34,892 bases of DNA from Planctomycetaceae bacterium (lineage in GTDB: Bacteria; Planctomycetota; Planctomycetia; Pirellulales; Pirellulaceae), in NCBI GenBank assembly GCA_002726245.1, contig PBSM01000057.1, positions 1-34,892 of the forward strand, read 5' to 3'. The notes beneath the pieces were generated by a model. That model made no database searches. It saw only the letters and a program-made list of their open reading frames with translations, and was not told the origin of the DNA. This document shows, piece by piece, positions 16,407-26,208 of the stretch (positions are counted from its first letter, which is position 1; each line of letters starts with the position of its first letter). Both the position numbers and the translations under genes were made by a program.

Positions 16407-18326
16407 CTAGATGCCAAGTTTCGTTAGCACCGCCTTGATGCGGCTCTCCAGTCGCGGATCGATACCGGAGCTTTGGATGCGCTGCATGGCTTCCACTGTT
16501 TGGGCCGACTTCACGGGTAACCGCTCCGCGATACCTACCGCGACATGTGCAGCCGTGCGTTTGAGGCCAGAATCGCCGAAATGGTCCATCGACAATGCCA
16601 ACGATTCTTCCGCGGGAAAACGAAGCAACGCATGGAGTACTAAGATCTTCTCATCGTTTCGTTCGGCAGCGCGAAGTGCTTGTCGCGACATCGCGACTCG
16701 TTCGTCGAGAGGTAAGCCGAATTGGCGGATGACGCGAATGTATCCGCGCATCGCACGTATCTGATACTTGCCGCCTTTCAGCGTCTGCGCCAACTTAAGC
16801 AATTCCGGTGCGACATCCGCTGTCGACCATTCGCCAAGCACGCGCGTCGCCGCATCTCGAACTGCGTCGCGTGGGTCGTGCGCACCAGCGACGGTCCGCT
16901 TGAGAGCGGCGTCCCCACCTACGTCTCTCATCAATTCAAACAGCACCGATCGCATTTCCGTCGGTGCTTGCGAGAAGCGAGCGGCGACTTTCTCGACAGT
17001 ACCTTCCCGATCCGCCATGCGGATACATGCCGCCGTGAGGGCCGCCGCTGTGACCGCCCGTTCTTCGGATGACTCGACCGCCAAAACCCTCTGAACGAGT
17101 TTGTCGAGATCGTTACTGATGATGGTTTCACCCAACGCTCGAACCGCCGCGAAACGAGTCGATTCCACACGCGACTCGGCCGCCGCGAACAACATCGGGA
17201 CCGTCGAAGCGATACGGCGACTACCGGCTAGTTCGATGAGCAGGTCGTAACGTTTTGAGTCTTTCTCAGCCAACTCTTCAGCGATCGCCTCATCGATCGT
17301 GGCACCAGAGAGATCCTTCAGGGTCTTCCTCGCAGCCTCTGCAGTCGCCTCGTCGTCGCTTGTCGCGACAGCCAGAAGCAGTTCGACATCTTCGCTTGTC
17401 CCGATCTGGCGAAGGCCGCGGATCGCCGCGATCCGCACTGCAGGCGAATCTGCTTTGACGGAATCACGCAGCTTAGGCAACGCCGCGTTAGCACGAAGGT
17501 CTCCGAGCGCGGTAATCAACAACGCCTTGCGATCGGCAGCTTGTTGATCGATCTCAGCGGTCAACGCGGCTGACACGTCGTCATTTGGCAAGTCGCGGGC
17601 AGCTTGTAACGCAATGGCAAATAGCTCGTCATCGTCGCCTTGCAATTGTTCCCGAAGCAGCGAGAGGCCCGAGGATCCTCGGGCGCGAATTGCCGAGTAA
17701 GTCGCGGCCACGCGAATATGCTTCGGTGCGTCTGACTGGCGGAGCACATCGTAGACTTCGATCGCTCGATCCGACTGGTTGCTTGCCATCAGACGCTCCG
17801 CACATGTCAAGCAAGCGTCAGCAATAGCCGTGTCCGCTTTGCTTTTCAGACGTTGCAAGATCGCCACAACGGATTGCTCGTTAGCGATCTGTGCGAGTGC
17901 GGCGGAAGCGGCAGCCTCGACTTGCGAGTCCGAACTGTCTAAGAGTTCTATCAACCGCGAGTCTGCCTCGGTGTCTTTCCGTAATCCAATCGAATTGATG
18001 ACGCCGACAAGTTGTGTTCTCTTGAGTGTTTTCAACGATTCACGAAACACACGATCGACGGCGGCATTGGGCATCGCTTCCAAAGCGAACCGTGCGGAAT
18101 GAGACAACTGATCGTGCGACAATAGTTCGGCCAAAATGGGAATGGACTCCTTCCTCCCGATGACTGCCAGCCGCTTACACGCCACTCCCTTTTCGCGAAT
18201 CGAAGCGTCTGACTTGAGAATAGAGTGCAACTTCGTCGCTTCATCGGCTGCATGTGTGATCTGCGATAGAAAGCAGACCGTGCTAAGGAAACAAGTCGCA
18301 GCGATGACTCGTTGTGTGGATAACAT
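16407..18326 (-). CDS. Exported HEAT-repeat protein
   Basis: I start at ATG 18326, nine bases after GAGGA; a second ATG at 18341 lies before that site. The 639-residue product has a signal peptide (MLSTQRVIAATCFLSTVCFL ... HAADE). It then continues as HEAT-type helix pairs to the end, for example IAAIRGLRQIGTSEDVELLL and DAVRDAATRVLGEW. No catalytic domain or heme motif is visible. It lies 73 bases after the Gfo/Idh/MocA gene on the same strand and is probably the last gene of that group. Exported HEAT proteins are frequent companions of PVC-type heme proteins in planctomycetes. A scaffold or partner-binding role in the periplasm is inferred. Confidence 0.83.
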   Translation of the reverse strand: MLSTQRVIAATCFLSTVCFLSQITHAADEATKLHSILKSDASIREKGVACKRLAVIGRKESIPILAELLSHDQLSHSARFALEAMPNAAVDRVFRESLKTLKRTQLVGVINSIGLRKDTEADSRLIELLDSSDSQVEAAASAALAQIANEQSVVAILQRLKSKADTAIADACLTCAERLMASNQSDRAIEVYDVLRQSDAPKHIRVAATYSAIRARGSSGLSLLREQLQGDDDELFAIALQAARDLPNDDVSAALTAEIDQQAADRKALLITALGDLRANAALPKLRDSVKADSPAVRIAAIRGLRQIGTSEDVELLLAVATSDDEATAEAARKTLKDLSGATIDEAIAEELAEKDSKRYDLLIELAGSRRIASTVPMLFAAAESRVESTRFAAVRALGETIISNDLDKLVQRVLAVESSEERAVTAAALTAACIRMADREGTVEKVAARFSQAPTEMRSVLFELMRDVGGDAALKRTVAGAHDPRDAVRDAATRVLGEWSTADVAPELLKLAQTLKGGKYQIRAMRGYIRVIRQFGLPLDERVAMSRQALRAAERNDEKILVLHALLRFPAEESLALSMDHFGDSGLKRTAAHVAVGIAERLPVKSAQTVEAMQRIQSSGIDPRLESRIKAVLTKLGI

Positions 18327-18399
18327 GAAATGGTTCCTCATTGTCGTGGTTCGCCGGCGAACCAACGTGATGATTGCGGAGCGATCAATGACTATTGTT

Positions 18400-19677
18400 T
18401 CAAACTCGCCACGGCTCGCGCCACGCACGTGATCGCATGCGGTTGGCTTCCTCGTCGCCGGGGAACTCTTCCTTCACAGGATCGAACGCCAACGGCCGGC
18501 CCAACTGCCAAGCAACGTAAGCGGCGTGTGCCGCGACGTGCGACTGAGCGGCAACGTTGGCGTTGGCCGCCGTCACACCTCGCGATTTCACGCAACGCAG
18601 GAACTCGCGAATGTGGCTCGTCGGGTCGGTACCAACATCCGTGAACACGCGATGTTCTTGCCTCAGCTTCCCTGGACCAAGCTGCATCTTGCCACTGTCG
18701 CCTGTTTCCACAAACCCCTCATCGCCCTCGAAGCGGACGCTGCAAGTGCCCATCCCCAGCCAGCCGGTATCACGCATGACGAGCTTGACTCCGTTGGCAT
18801 AGCGAGCAACGACGGAGTTGCCTCGCGGCTCGAAGTGAACTGGCGTTGTGTCGTCGGCGCTGTTGGCCCACTGACAAAGATCTATCGTGTGCGATCCCCA
18901 TTCGAGGATGCCGCCGCCGTGGAAATCGAAGTAACCGCGCCATCTGCCCTGAACATAGAGCGAGTTGTAAGGACGCCAAGGCGTTGGGCCTAACCAGCGA
19001 TCCCAATCGACAACATCCTTTACCGGCTCTGGTTCGGCCGGCAGGCAGTCGTGCGTCGTGGCGGGAGCCAGCGTGTTGGCATGCACAGTGTGGAGCTTGC
19101 CGAGTTTGCCGCTTTGAGCCAGTTCGATGGCGAGCATAAAGTTGCGGATGTTTCGCCGCTGTGTGCCTGCTTGATAGACTCGCCCGTAACGCTCGATGGC
19201 GTCGGCCAGTGCGCGACTCTCGGCAATCGTCAACGACAGGGGCTTCTCGCAGTAAATATCCTTACCCGCTTTGGCAGCGATGATCGAGGCGAGTGTATGC
19301 CAGCGGTCGCCGGTTGCGATCAACATCGCGTCAACGTCGTCGCGGGCCAGGATCTCGAACATGTCGGAGTAAGTCTTGCAATCCTGGCTGGCATACTTCT
19401 CATCGACCGTCTTCTTGGCCTTGTTACGTCGGTCAGCCTGCGTATCGCAGATGCCAACGAACTGTACTTCCGGCCGCTGCAGGAAGATTCCCAGGTCGTA
19501 ACTGCCGCGACCGCCAACGCCGATCGCTCCCATCACGATCCGTTCGCTGGGAGCAACGGCTCCGTCTTTGCCTAACGCCGAACTGGGGATGATGTGTGGG
19601 GTTGCGAACACCGCGCTCGCCGCGACGGCCGACTTCAGAAATCGCCGACGTGAGTGAGCCGATTGATTGTTGGACAT
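18400..19677 (-). CDS. Tat-exported Gfo/Idh/MocA family oxidoreductase
   Basis: The start is ATG at 19677, eight bases after AGGAG; the upstream 26 codons are rejected. The 425-residue product opens with a twin-arginine signal (SRRRFLKSAVAASAVF). The Rossmann part follows with GAIGVGGRGSYDLG and the family hallmark YCEKPLSLTI. The C-terminal half has GGGILEWGSHTIDLCQW, typical of planctomycete members. It should bind NAD(P) and act on a sugar or a glycoside in the periplasm; some relatives are NAD-dependent glycosidases (GH109). The exact reaction cannot be set from sequence. It lies 125 bases after the sialidase fusion and 73 before the HEAT protein, so the three form a likely operon. Sugar handling downstream of sialidase activity is an inference. 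Confidence 0.9.
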   Translation of the reverse strand: MSNNQSAHSRRRFLKSAVAASAVFATPHIIPSSALGKDGAVAPSERIVMGAIGVGGRGSYDLGIFLQRPEVQFVGICDTQADRRNKAKKTVDEKYASQDCKTYSDMFEILARDDVDAMLIATGDRWHTLASIIAAKAGKDIYCEKPLSLTIAESRALADAIERYGRVYQAGTQRRNIRNFMLAIELAQSGKLGKLHTVHANTLAPATTHDCLPAEPEPVKDVVDWDRWLGPTPWRPYNSLYVQGRWRGYFDFHGGGILEWGSHTIDLCQWANSADDTTPVHFEPRGNSVVARYANGVKLVMRDTGWLGMGTCSVRFEGDEGFVETGDSGKMQLGPGKLRQEHRVFTDVGTDPTSHIREFLRCVKSRGVTAANANVAAQSHVAAHAAYVAWQLGRPLAFDPVKEEFPGDEEANRMRSRAWREPWRV

Positions 19678-19802
19678 GATTGGATCTCCTAATTGTGGAG
19701 CGTGTTGGTAACGTGCATAACACGAAGCGAACCGTTCACCTCTTACTTGACTCACTAACTCAGTATCTTGCTAACGACGTGGGGACAGTCAATGTCGGAC
19801 AG

Positions 19803-22800
19803 TTACTTCGCCCTCTCAATTAACTTGCGTTGTACTGCGGCGAAGGTGACCTTGGAGTAGGAATCGCGTTCGTATAATACGCCAATCCGTCCGTCGCCGA
19901 GGCGGCTGATGCTGGAGTAAGCGGAGGATCCTTCGTGCAACAGATGACTCATCGGCCATGTCACCCCCTCGTCGTAACTAACTCGCAGCGTCATACGTTC
20001 CCTGCCAGTCGTCGAAGCGGGATTCGAGAACAGTAGACGGCTTTTGGATTCGTCTGGCCAGGAGTAGCGGAGCAGGCTCGCTTGGCAAACAGGTTCGATC
20101 AACGTTTCGTCATCGACGCACTCACTCCAGCTCAAGCCTCCGTCCTCGCTCCACGAGACGCCGCGCCGCTGTAGCCCGCGGTTGCTCCGCATGTTTAACA
20201 TCAAGCGTCCATCCGCCAACTCCGCCACCGCACATTCGTTCATTCGGAAGTCCGTGATGCCTCCGATTTTCCAAGTAACTCCGTGATCGTCCGAGTAGAT
20301 GATGTGCGAGCGAGTGGACTGGTTGCGGTCTTTGATCTCGTCGATGCGATGATCGCAAGGAATCACGAGCCGACCCTTCCAACGTCCGCGGGTCAGTTGA
20401 ATTCCATTTCCCGGTCCGGTCGCATACCAGTTCCAGTTGTCTCGCTTAACCTGTGGCGTGATGTCTCGCGGCTCACTCCACGTTCGACCGCTATCGGCAC
20501 TGGACAGCATGAAGATCGCATCGTTCTCCCGTGTAAGTGGCAACCAGATCACGCCTTTCTCTTCGTCGATGACGGGACATGGATTGCCGATCGTGATCTT
20601 CTTGTCGCCGCCTTGCTCGTAAACGAGTTCGAGCTTGCCCCAGGTCGCGCCCCCGTCCGCGCTGCGTTTCAACACCAGATCGACGTCGCCGTGATCGGCC
20701 CGACTTGTCTTTCTGCCCTCACAGATTGCAAGCAGATTGCCGTCTGGTGCTGTTACGAGCGAAGGGATGCGATACGTGTGGTAACCGTCCTCGCCACTTG
20801 AGAAGACATCGATCGAGACAGACTCCGCCGCAGGCTTCACCCTCAAGGACATTAAGTATTCGACCAAGTCGTAGAAGTCGGGTTCCTTCAGTACGGAAGC
20901 GACATTGTCCGGCATCAGCGATCGCCTCACCTTCTGTTCCTCGTCGATGTCGGTCGCGAGTACGGAGAACTCTTTCCCGTCGTCGCCAGCGTAGACGCGT
21001 GTCGCTCCCTCGACTCGGCGGAACATGCCGGTGAGCGTGCGTCCGTCGGCTGTTACCAATAAGGACGCGTGGAAAGCCGCATCGACGTTCCGGTTCGAAT
21101 CAAGGACGTCCTCCAAGACCCGAGCGAGCTCTCGGTTCCCGATCCCGTCAAGCTGCGGTCCGATGATCGCTCCTTTGCCACCGACCTGATGGCAGACGGC
21201 ACAGTGCTTCGCGAAGACCGCTTGACCTCGCTCGACGGAACGATTCGCCTGGCGAAAACCTTGTCGCCTGGCCGCGATCAAAACAGCCGTTTGTTGGCTC
21301 AACGGAGGTAAACCAGCGACAAGTTCGTTCACGCGTTGCTTGACGTCGCGAATCGCTGCCTTCTCCAATGATTCCCGAATGGCAACACGCTGCAGCAACC
21401 GGGGCGAAGCCGCTTCGCTGGATACTAACTTCAGCAGCACTTCACCACCTTGCTGAGTCGTCACGAGTTCTTGTGCGATCCTCTCTTGCAACGCCGTTGG
21501 CGCGACGCGAAGGACGTCGCGCAGAGTCGTCTCGAGTTGGTTCCCATCTTGTCCGAGCAGCGCCTTGGCAGTTTGTAGTTGCAGCGACTGTGAGAACGCC
21601 GGATCACGAAGGGCAGGCAGCAGCCCGAGACCGACCTCGCTTGGCTTCAACTGCAAGAGTGCTGACGCGCAAGCAGCTCGCATCGCCCGCGGAGTCTGCG
21701 CTTCAACCAGCAAGTCACTCAAAGGCGTTTCCAACTCAGCCAGTCGCAGTGCACCGACGATCGTCGCCGCCGCCACTTGTCGAGTCAAGCGAGTTCTAGG
21801 AGGAATGTTCGGCAACGCAATCACAGGCGGGTCGAAGCGCGCGACACCGAGCCAGGCGTAGCTCGTCAGGTTAATTCCATCAACGATCTCGATATAGCCG
21901 CGTTCGTCGGCGAGATCACTCAAGTCCCATGCGATGTGCCGAGCAACATCGCTGCGCGCAGGTAGGGCCTTGCGGACAATGCGATCTCCCTCGACTAACC
22001 GCAATCGAACGAAGTTTCCTTCGTTCGCCGGCTTATCGGGCAACCCAAGATGGCCGCAGAGAAAGAAGCTTAGTTGACTGGGGAGCTCGAAATCAGCCGA
22101 GCGAAGCACACCGGTCGCGCGTTCTCCACCGGGCAGGCTACTAAGGAAACGAACCTTCTTCCGGCCGTCTTCGCAATCGCGCAGCTCGAAGCTCCACGGA
22201 TTCTGTGCCGAATGCGTGAACCAGGGAGTTTGCTGATCGTTTGAAGTAAGTAGTCGCATCGCAAGTTCGCGTCCCCAGCTACGAGCCGCCTCATTGCTTA
22301 CACGGCGCTGGGCGAGTTGTGTTTGCAGCGACTGAAGCAATTCAAGCTGCGCGTCGATGTCGCTCGCGAGTTGCTTGCGGACGAGTCGGACAAGATCATC
22401 TAGCTCCTGCACACCGACGTATCTCGCAGCGTGCTGTAGCTGAGCCTGGATGCTGTCCTTGTCGATGATACCTTCGCGAAGCGAACGGATAATCAGCCTT
22501 GCCGCCTGCGAACTCGGAACCGCAATCGCGATCCGCGACAATACCCGACGGTCGCTTTCGCTGAGACTCATCTCGTGAACCTGAGCCAAGATGTCTGGGA
22601 CTCGCAATTGATTTCGCAAGGCGATTCGCAGCGTGTGGCGAAGGTGAACGTCTTCCTCCCCGGTCTTCTCGAGAGTTCTCAGAAGAGGGGCGATGTACTG
22701 AGTGCTGGGATGCTGGCCAATCGCGTCCGCGGCAGCGCGTTGTACGAGCGGCGAAGCATCGGCAAGACCGGATAGAGCAACCGCTGGCAGATCTCCCGAC

Positions 22801-24287
22801 CAGTCAGCCCACTCCGAGAGAAGCCGCATCGCATGCACACGCAAACGCTCGTCCGGATCTTTCGCAGCAGCAGTGATATCTCCATGATCGATCTCGCCGC
22901 GTCGATGCAATACCCAGAGGGCGTGTATTCGGCGATGCGGATTGCTATCGCGGCTGGCGGTCCGGAGCACTTCGGTCGAAGCATCCAACCGGCGATCGCT
23001 CAATTGGTCTGTCGCCAAGCCGCGAACCTGCATGGAAGGCGAGCCGAGAGCTTCGATCAATTCGTTCGGCGTTGCAGTCGCCAGGCTGCCGACAGCCGTG
23101 TCGCCGTTAGCTCTCTTGCCGCGGTAGACGACTCGCCAGATACGAGCTTTCGTGCGATCTCGCTGCGGGTGGTCGAGCGGGACTTCGTAGTGTCCGATGA
23201 TCCGGTTGTAGAAGTCAGCGATGTAGAGCGCGCCGTCTGGACCAAATTGCAGATCAACCGGCCGGAACCACGGATCGTCGCAGATCAGGAAGTCTTCTTC
23301 CTCGTGGGCCTCCATCGACGATCCATGCATCTTGATCGAGTCTCGATGCACGCGGCATGTCATCACGTTACCGACGAACAAGCTGCCTTGGTATTCCTTC
23401 GGGAACTGCGGATTATCACACAAGGCGGCTCCCGCGATCGCTGTCGAGCCATGTCCGTGTTCCAGGATCGATGGAACAAAGCCGAGCCCGTCGTGCGGCT
23501 TACCGAAGCTAGAGAAGTATCCGCCGCGCAGTAACATCGTAAGCGGTTTGCTATGACAGTCGGCAGTGATCAGATCGCCCGTCGGTGTAAACGTGCTGCC
23601 AAAGGGATTCACTTGCCCCCAGCTAAACTGCTCGACTCGTGAACCATCAAGCCGCACGCGATATGTGTTACCACTCTGCAGGTTGATCTCACTACCGTCT
23701 TTGCCCCGGATGGTGGAATCGTTTCGAAAACCGTGGCAAATGTATAACCAACCGTCAAAGCCCCGGCGAAACGCGTTCTGCATGCCGTGCGTGTCAACTG
23801 GTGTTCCAAGTTCACCGTAGAGGACTTCTTGGCGATCGGATCGTCCGTCACCGTCGGTATCTTCAAAGAAGATGATGTCGGGAACGGTGTAGGCCACGAC
23901 ACCGCCGCGATACGGATAAAGCCCCATCGGAATGTTCAAGCCTTCGGCGAACGTCGTGATCGAATCAGCGTGTCCATCGCCCGTCGTATCTTGCAAGACG
24001 CGAATCGTGTCGCGTCCCTCACCCTCGGCGGCAGCGAACGGATACTCGACAGAACCTGTGAGCCATAAGCGGCCTTGGGCATCGAAGGCCATGTTCATCG
24101 GCTTTTGGATGTCCGGTTCGGCAGCGAAGAGCTGGATCTCGAAGCCTTCGGGTAACTTAAACTTGGCGAGTTGCTCGGCTGGCGTAAGAGGATCCGTCGG
24201 ACGAATGATACTCGCCAACGGATCTTGCGCCGCCGCGATGCCGACGGCGGCTGTGGCCAACAAGAGAGCAGCAAGGCAACTACGCAT
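19803..24287 (-). CDS. PVC-type heme protein fused to HEAT, cytochrome c and exo-sialidase domains
   Basis: The start is ATG at 24287, seven bases after GAGGA, giving 1494 residues. A signal peptide (MRSCLAALLLATAAVGIAAA) is followed by a PVC-type beta-propeller at about 40-400 (blocks NPFGSTFTPTGDLITADCHS and GFVPSILEHGHGSTAIAGAA). HEAT-like helices span about 410-650, then comes a beta-rich region to about 830 and more helices. A cytochrome c domain starts near 1017, with CAVCH at about 1029-1033 and a possible Met ligand in SLMPDNVASVL. The last 337 residues form a sialidase: YRIPSL, CEGRKTSRADHGDVDLVLKR, and five Asp boxes (SADGGATW, SADSGRTW, SDDHGVTW, SEDGGLSW, SYDEGVTW). It is exported and would join a redox module to sialic-acid or related sugar hydrolysis. 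Pairing of these activities is seen; the substrate is inferred. Confidence 0.92.
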   Translation of the reverse strand: MRSCLAALLLATAAVGIAAAQDPLASIIRPTDPLTPAEQLAKFKLPEGFEIQLFAAEPDIQKPMNMAFDAQGRLWLTGSVEYPFAAAEGEGRDTIRVLQDTTGDGHADSITTFAEGLNIPMGLYPYRGGVVAYTVPDIIFFEDTDGDGRSDRQEVLYGELGTPVDTHGMQNAFRRGFDGWLYICHGFRNDSTIRGKDGSEINLQSGNTYRVRLDGSRVEQFSWGQVNPFGSTFTPTGDLITADCHSKPLTMLLRGGYFSSFGKPHDGLGFVPSILEHGHGSTAIAGAALCDNPQFPKEYQGSLFVGNVMTCRVHRDSIKMHGSSMEAHEEEDFLICDDPWFRPVDLQFGPDGALYIADFYNRIIGHYEVPLDHPQRDRTKARIWRVVYRGKRANGDTAVGSLATATPNELIEALGSPSMQVRGLATDQLSDRRLDASTEVLRTASRDSNPHRRIHALWVLHRRGEIDHGDITAAAKDPDERLRVHAMRLLSEWADWSGDLPAVALSGLADASPLVQRAAADAIGQHPSTQYIAPLLRTLEKTGEEDVHLRHTLRIALRNQLRVPDILAQVHEMSLSESDRRVLSRIAIAVPSSQAARLIIRSLREGIIDKDSIQAQLQHAARYVGVQELDDLVRLVRKQLASDIDAQLELLQSLQTQLAQRRVSNEAARSWGRELAMRLLTSNDQQTPWFTHSAQNPWSFELRDCEDGRKKVRFLSSLPGGERATGVLRSADFELPSQLSFFLCGHLGLPDKPANEGNFVRLRLVEGDRIVRKALPARSDVARHIAWDLSDLADERGYIEIVDGINLTSYAWLGVARFDPPVIALPNIPPRTRLTRQVAAATIVGALRLAELETPLSDLLVEAQTPRAMRAACASALLQLKPSEVGLGLLPALRDPAFSQSLQLQTAKALLGQDGNQLETTLRDVLRVAPTALQERIAQELVTTQQGGEVLLKLVSSEAASPRLLQRVAIRESLEKAAIRDVKQRVNELVAGLPPLSQQTAVLIAARRQGFRQANRSVERGQAVFAKHCAVCHQVGGKGAIIGPQLDGIGNRELARVLEDVLDSNRNVDAAFHASLLVTADGRTLTGMFRRVEGATRVYAGDDGKEFSVLATDIDEEQKVRRSLMPDNVASVLKEPDFYDLVEYLMSLRVKPAAESVSIDVFSSGEDGYHTYRIPSLVTAPDGNLLAICEGRKTSRADHGDVDLVLKRSADGGATWGKLELVYEQGGDKKITIGNPCPVIDEEKGVIWLPLTRENDAIFMLSSADSGRTWSEPRDITPQVKRDNWNWYATGPGNGIQLTRGRWKGRLVIPCDHRIDEIKDRNQSTRSHIIYSDDHGVTWKIGGITDFRMNECAVAELADGRLMLNMRSNRGLQRRGVSWSEDGGLSWSECVDDETLIEPVCQASLLRYSWPDESKSRLLFSNPASTTGRERMTLRVSYDEGVTWPMSHLLHEGSSAYSSISRLGDGRIGVLYERDSYSKVTFAAVQRKLIERAK

Positions 24288-24437
24288 CAGCGAATCCTCA
24301 AGCGGTTTCAATCAACGGATCGCCTCATGATAATCGAGGTTTCAGCGGTCGGCGAGTCGCTCGCATATGACATCCGTCACCCGCGAAGGTTATGCTAGTA
24401 GCGAGAAGCAACGCAAACCGAAGATCCGGAGAGAGCT
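24288..24437. promoter_or_regulatory. Divergent promoter region
   Basis: These 150 bases separate two divergent genes, the sialidase fusion (-) and the amidohydrolase (+). Each has a good ribosome site at its edge (GAGGA and GGAGAGAG). Promoters for both should lie here, but no clear -35/-10 pair or operator was identified. Confidence 0.5.
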
Positions 24438-25382
24438 ATGAGCATCGAAATCACTCGGCGCAACGCACTTCAAGTGGTTGCCGCGACAGGAGCCGCGATT
24501 GTGACGAATGGAATGACCGCCGAGGCACAGGCCGCACCTGGGAAGACAGGTTACATAGACGCCCACTCGCATATCTGGACTCGGGACATTGACCGCTACC
24601 CGCTGAAGAAGGGAACAACGCTCAAGGATCTCGCGCCGCCAAGCTTTACTACCGAAGAACTGCTTGCCACGGCGAAGCCAGAGAAAGTCGATCGGGTTGT
24701 ACTCATCGCGCATCATACGTTCTACGGCTTCGACAATACCTACATGACCGATGCAGCCAAGGCACATCCCGGCACGTTCAAGGTGGTCGGGATGATCGAC
24801 GATGCAAAGCCTCATCCCGACGTGGAGATGAAGAAGCTTCTCAAGGAGCATGTCACCGGCTTTCGGATCACTCCCTCGGTCCGCAAGGACGCGCATTGGC
24901 TTGACAACGCAGGGATGAAGCTGATGTGGAAGACCGCGGCGGCTACCGGACAAGCGATGTGCTGCCTGATCAATCCCGAGAATCTTTCAGAAGTCGATGA
25001 GATGTGCGGCCAGTTCTCCGACACGAAGGTGGTCATCGACCATTTCTCGCGTATTGGCGAAGATGGCACGCTAGGCGAGAGCGATCTGAAGAATCTGTGC
25101 AGTCTTGCCAAGCATAAGAACACGACCGTGAAGGTCTCGGCGTACTACGCACTTGGCAAGAAGAAGCCTCCGTACGACGATCTGATTCCGATGATCCGCC
25201 GCCTGTACGAGAGCTTTGGCCCTGAGCGGCTGATGTGGGCCAGCGACTCACCCTACCAGTTGGATGGCGATAACACGTACGCAGCATCGATCGCGTTGAT
25301 CCGAGATCGCATCGACTTCCTGTCCAAGGAGGATCGCGAGTGCCTGCTGCGAAAGACGGCCGAACGTGTGTATTTCTTCTAG
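24438..25382 (+). CDS. Exported metal-dependent amidohydrolase (TIM-barrel, Amidohydro_2 type)
   Basis: ATG 24438 follows GGAGAGAGCT. The 314-residue product has a twin-arginine-like N-terminus (EITRRNALQVVAATGAAIV) and then the barrel. H43 and H45 in DAHSHIW are metal ligands. IDHFSRIG carries a further histidine, and WASDSPYQ near the C-terminus carries the catalytic aspartate. These are the hallmarks of the amidohydrolase 2 / lactonase-type family, whose members hydrolyse lactones or decarboxylate small acids. The substrate cannot be set. It is divergent from the sialidase fusion and may share its promoter region, hinting at sugar-lactone turnover (inference). A near-perfect 73-base palindrome follows 43 bases after the stop. 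Confidence 0.88.
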   Translation: MSIEITRRNALQVVAATGAAIVTNGMTAEAQAAPGKTGYIDAHSHIWTRDIDRYPLKKGTTLKDLAPPSFTTEELLATAKPEKVDRVVLIAHHTFYGFDNTYMTDAAKAHPGTFKVVGMIDDAKPHPDVEMKKLLKEHVTGFRITPSVRKDAHWLDNAGMKLMWKTAAATGQAMCCLINPENLSEVDEMCGQFSDTKVVIDHFSRIGEDGTLGESDLKNLCSLAKHKNTTVKVSAYYALGKKKPPYDDLIPMIRRLYESFGPERLMWASDSPYQLDGDNTYAASIALIRDRIDFLSKEDRECLLRKTAERVYFF

Positions 25383-25425
25383 GTGCTCTGTCAGTTGTGA
25401 ATCGATGGATGGAACTCGAAAAACC

Positions 25426-25498
25426 GTAGGCCGGAACAAGTCTTCGCCGTTCCGGCATCAGCGGAGTGCCGGAACGGCGAAGACTTGTTCCGGCCTAC
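25426..25498. repeat. REP-like palindrome, copy A (perfect 32-bp arms)
   Basis: Two 32-base arms at 25426-25457 and 25467-25498 are exact reverse complements around a 9-base loop. The left arm begins GTAGGCCGGAACAAG. It lies between convergent genes, 43 bases after the amidohydrolase stop and 40 bases before the end of the opposite gene. A second, diverged copy is at 27154. I recall GTAGGCCGGAACAAG palindromes in planctomycete intergenic regions. It could stop transcription both ways. Confidence 0.9.
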
Positions 25499-25538
25499 AT
25501 GTACCCATCGCTGACGGAGCACTAGATGATCGCCGGCT

Positions 25539-25961
25539 CTACGATCGCGGCTCAGCGGCATCGACGGCGCTGCGCTGCTTCAGTACGGCTCGCTCGATTA
25601 GCAGGTAGTTGGCACCGCGATACTCGGTGATCGCGCCGCTCACGTTCCACTTGCGTGTGCCTTGTTCGAGATCCCGCGAGACGCGTTCCAGAGCGAGATT
25701 CTCCAGCAGCACCAGCGATTTCGTCGAGCCCTCCGGGTAGAAAGCGATTCGCCCACCGGTCTCGCGAAACTCGCCAAGTTGTTGCACGATCTTGGAACCT
25801 TCACGCGCGCGGTGCAACGCGTCGTTCGACACGTCATCGCTTTGGTTTGCCTTCGTAGGACTCGGAGGACCGTCGGCGTTGAGATGATCATCAAGAAGTC
25901 CCACGAGTCCAAAGAACATCAGGCCAAGCCCAAGGCTGCGCACATTTGCTCGAAACGTCAT
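25539..25961 (-). CDS. Small exported protein of planctomycete type
   Basis: The start is ATG at 25961, seven bases after AGGAG; the frame to 26006 lacks a ribosome site. The 140-residue product has a signal peptide or signal anchor (VRSLGLGLMFFGLVGLL). A short soluble beta-rich domain with FYPEGSTKSLVLLENLALER and ITEYRGANYLLIERAVL follows. From memory, the latter motif recurs in unnamed planctomycete exported proteins, but this is unchecked. There is no catalytic motif. It is convergent with the amidohydrolase and divergent from the frameshifted exported gene at 26209. Its function is unknown; a periplasmic or envelope location is inferred. Confidence 0.78.
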   Translation of the reverse strand: MTFRANVRSLGLGLMFFGLVGLLDDHLNADGPPSPTKANQSDDVSNDALHRAREGSKIVQQLGEFRETGGRIAFYPEGSTKSLVLLENLALERVSRDLEQGTRKWNVSGAITEYRGANYLLIERAVLKQRSAVDAAEPRS

Positions 25962-26208
25962 CGAACGGCTCCTAGAACAAAGATCATTGGAAGTCTCTGC
26001 AAACATACGGCACAGATTGCCGTCAGGCGGCGACGTTGACTTTCGGCAACATCAGTCGCTCTTCAGCAACGATTCTCGCGTGAATCGCGGACCCGTTCGC
26101 GGACGAAAACGCTGGATTCGCCGTACCAGGGCGCCCGCTCGACAGTTCGGCCTCGGACTTGCATCTGGTCATCCTCACAGATCCAACGCACGACCCAAAC
26201 AGCCACCG

